Assembly (NCBI GenBank): GCA_002104945.1
Contig: MCFH01000016.1
Location: 558,001 to 622,000, forward strand
Direction of reading: 5' to 3'
DNA length: 64,000 nt
Origin: Piromyces finnis
Lineage: Eukaryota; Neocallimastigomycota; Neocallimastigomycetes; Neocallimastigales; Neocallimastigaceae
Below are positions 61,084 to 64,000 of the stretch, one piece after another (the first letter of the stretch is position 1; each line of letters begins with the position of its first letter). A program made the position numbers and the translations under genes. The notes below the pieces were generated by a model. It was not told the origin of the DNA and made no database searches. It saw only the letters and a program-made list of their open reading frames with translations.

Positions 61084-62244
61084 AAATATAATTCAAACTT
61101 TAATATTATATTAATTAAAATGATTAAAACTTTAATATTATCCATTTATAATATAATTGTGAAAAAAAAACAGAAAATATAAAGTATCAATAAATTCTTA
61201 ATTATGTAAAAAAAGATATGTTAAAGCATCTTTGTATAAAGAAAACGTTTAAATACAAACTAATTTTTTTATTTCCAATATTTTATTTAAACAATTCATT
61301 TTTCATTATTTTATTTCTATTTAAATTATTGATATTTATTATATGTATATATTGTTGTTGTTAATATTTTTATAGATTTGAAACTTTTAAAATTTTTATT
61401 GTGAAATATTAAATATGAAACAATTCATTTTTTGGCGTAAAATGTAACGTCTAAAATATGAAATTAATATTAATTCAAAAATCATATTTAATTAAATGAA
61501 TAATATTTATTAATAAATAAAATTTTATTATATTAAAATGCATAAAGCAAACAACCATAAAATATCAAAAAATTCTTATTATTATATATGAATCATTTAG
61601 ATTAATCAAAAAATAAAGCATTATTATAGTATATTAATATATTATTATTGATTTTAAAAAACTATTAATTCTTTTTTTTTTTTTAAAAAAAAAAATAAAA
61701 TAAATAATAATATTATAATTTTATAAAATGATTTTAATATTTTTATTGTTTTATTAGGCTAGAATATGACATATAATATAAAATATTGAAAATTTTTCAT
61801 GTATCCTATAACATAAATAATTTTTTAAGTAAATAATAATAATAAGAAGTAACAAAGTTTAAAGATATATCTTTTTAAAAATAATACTAATTGTTATATA
61901 ATATATAAAAAAAAAAAAGATAAATAGTATTTTTTTTTTAATTTTGACAAGCAAAAGAAAGAAAAGATTATTACTAGCACATCATTTATAAATTATACAT
62001 TTCTTATTGAAATAAATTTACAATAAAGTGTTTTTTATATTTTAGTCTTTTTTTATTAATTTATTTTTTTTTTTTTTTTTTTTTTGTCTTGTTTTGTTTT
62101 TGTTTTTGTTTTTTTGTATAAAAGATAATAAGTTGAATATAAATCAAAAAAAAAATAATAATAATAATAATAATAATAATATAAATAAAAAAATATTATT
62201 TTTATTTTATTTTTATTATTAATCTTTTTTTAAAACTCTGTATG

Positions 62245-62279
<35 letters not shown>

Positions 62280-62287
62280 ATTTAATT
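61084..62287. other. Intergenic spacer
   Basis: A+T-rich DNA between the copia element and the 3' end of the Ddi1 gene. Long T-runs (about 62066-62086, 62247-62272) and a short (AAT)n tract near 62157-62180. No gene seen. Confidence 0.6.
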
Positions 62288-63526
62288 TTAGAATAATAAA
62301 GATGCGGCCATATTTTTATCGCCATTTGCAAGTTTTAGTGCCTGAATAACTTCTAATTTTGAAAAGCCTAAACTCATTAAATCTTTGATTGCTTCGTCTG
62401 AGAAATTATCAGAGGAAGAACTTGAATCTACAATATTACGAGTTTAAGGAATATGATTAGAATATTTGTTTACTTTTATAGTTGTTTTGTTTTAATTATT
62501 ATTTTTGTTATTATTTTTTAATTGATTTAATAAGGATATAAAGTATATTATTATATTATTTTAATTTATCATTAAATTTTTTATTTTATTCTTTAATAGT
62601 TTCTTTTAATTTTATTTTTATAATTTAAAAGTTCTTCATTGTAAACAAGAACAAAATAATCTTCTTTTTATTAAAAAATTTATCTTTCTTTTATGTTTTG
62701 TTTTATCCACAACTATAGTATAAATTGTTATTATATTACAACAATAATAATATGATATATTTTATAAATTGATTACTCTCCTTTCTTTAATTTTTTATTT
62801 TAATTTTTATACTTTTATATACTTTTTAAAATCTTTATATAATAATTAATTTTTCAATAATATATATATAGATATATTTTGTGAAACTTACTATTTAGGT
62901 TAGATGTATTTCCTGTGATTTCTGGTTTTGGAGCTTCTGCTGATTTTCCTTTTAATTGGTTCTTTAATTCTTCCTTATTAACATTACGTTTTGGAATTTC
63001 ATGTTCAGCTAAAAATGGTACACTTTCATTACCAATTTTTAAAGCACCTTCACCTAAATCAATAATAACTTGATGTCTTTTTAACATATCCAAACCAAGA
63101 ATTAAATCAATTTTTTGATTCTATTTAAAAAGTAAAAAAAAAAATAAAGTTATAATTAGATAAAGTATAATTCATTTACTGTTAGTCATTAAAAATAAAA
63201 CTAAAAATATTCTTTTTTATTTTCATTTTCAAATTGATATTTTACTTCTAAAACTGATATAGTAGTAGCAAATGAACTATCACCAATTGTGATATCTGCG
63301 TTATGAATAACACCAAGAATTTTAGCTACACCTACACCTTGAGCAATACCTGTAAATCTATCATCAATTAAATAAGACATACTATATAATATATATATAT
63401 ATATATATAATATTATAAAATTAAAAGAAATAATATTAGAATATTGAATTATTTTTGTACGATTTGATTATTATTAATTTGATTATTTTACCCGCATGCT
63501 TCTACACATTCAGGGCTCACTATTGA

Positions 63527-63557
<31 letters not shown>

Positions 63558-64000
63558 GGTTGTTTAATATAATGAAATATAATATTAATATTTATAATGC
63601 TTTATAATATTTATAATATTATAATGAAAATTAATTTATTTACTAATTGTTTTTTGAGCTCCGGTATCAACAAAAGCTTTTAATGGATGATTATTCATTT
63701 TACAATTAATATAAAGCATAGTAATCTATTATATTTAATAGCAAAAAATAAAGTCAGTTAAAATTAATAATTTTTAACAATTAATAGTTTATTACTTACA
63801 TCTCCAAAGAATTCAGGATGATGTTCTAAAGCATACTATAAATATTAATTATTGTAAATATTTATTGTTATTCATAATATTTGTGTGATTGATTATACAT
63901 CTTTTGATACTTACTTCATAATTACGATTAATATTTTCCTTTTTAATTGCATTTTCTATTTTTCTTTGAGCTTCAATATCAAATGGATTTTCATTTATAT
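62288..64000 (-). CDS. DDI1: Ddi1-type ubiquitin shuttle with retropepsin-like protease and UBA, 5' end beyond window
   Basis: Visible exons 64000-63915, 63835-63800, 63725-63644, 63519-63492, 63381-63246, 63120-62892 and 62427-62288 join in frame. The order [49 protein letters not shown], then [50 protein letters not shown] and [20 protein letters not shown] is the conserved Ddi1 core. DTGA is the active site of its dimeric aspartyl protease. The C-terminus is a UBA domain ([20 protein letters not shown]...[14 protein letters not shown]). The N-terminal ubiquitin-like domain lies outside the window. The family delivers or cleaves ubiquitinated proteins in the cytosol. Two exons are only 28 and 36 nt long. 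Confidence 0.94.

Overview
The window is nuclear DNA from a very A+T-rich eukaryote whose genes carry many short GT-AG introns. Asn/Thr/Ser-rich proteins, secreted multi-hevein (CBM18-type) lectins, LRR and ankyrin proteins, a bacterial-type acetyltransferase with an organelle-like presequence and fungal-type Ty1/copia and Ty3/chromovirus retrotransposons suggest an early-diverging fungus. An anaerobic gut fungus (Neocallimastigomycota) is the best guess; this is inferred from gene content only. I spliced the genes by hand, requiring GT-AG borders and an unbroken frame.

Layout. 1-25.4 kb holds ordinary cellular genes: an unrecognised protein (minus, cut by the left edge), GID8 of the GID/CTLH ubiquitin ligase, a 1132-residue forkhead factor with a (AAT)n array inside a forkhead-domain intron, an 821-residue RING-H2 protein, a triple cyclic-nucleotide-binding-domain protein (minus), and a hexapeptide-repeat acetyltransferase (minus). 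26-29 kb has an intronless ankyrin protein and a RING plus DC1-like zinc protein. 29.5-48 kb is a head-to-tail cluster of four secreted leucine-rich-repeat genes, all on the minus strand. A and B are LRR proteins in which nearly every repeat is its own 69-nt exon; they end in 16 and 4 hevein-type chitin-binding modules. C and D are near-identical tandem copies ending in Thr/Lys/Pro tails. The cluster looks like a cell-surface or secreted adhesion/chitin-recognition family growing by exon, module and gene duplication.

48.25-61.08 kb is a four-level nest of retroelements, each level flanked by its own 5-bp target-site duplication. A Ty1/copia element (duplication ATATT) lies 279 bp from gene D's start codon. 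Its gag is interrupted by a non-coding TG...CA element of about 0.79 kb (ATGTG). That element is interrupted by an inverted copy of itself (AAATA), and the inverted copy by a Ty3/gypsy chromovirus (ATTAT). The Ty3 5' LTR and the site just after it show the 11-nt complementarity of Tf1-type self-priming. The copia primer site resembles the complement of a tRNA-Lys anticodon arm. The Ty3 3' LTR lacks the U3 seen in the 5' LTR and has instead a tRNA-like SINE candidate between two long A-runs.

62.3-64 kb holds most of Ddi1 (retropepsin-like protease plus UBA) on the minus strand, running off the right edge. The remaining DNA is A+T-rich spacer with tri-, tetra- and hexanucleotide microsatellites. 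I saw no rRNA, convincing tRNA gene or CRISPR array.
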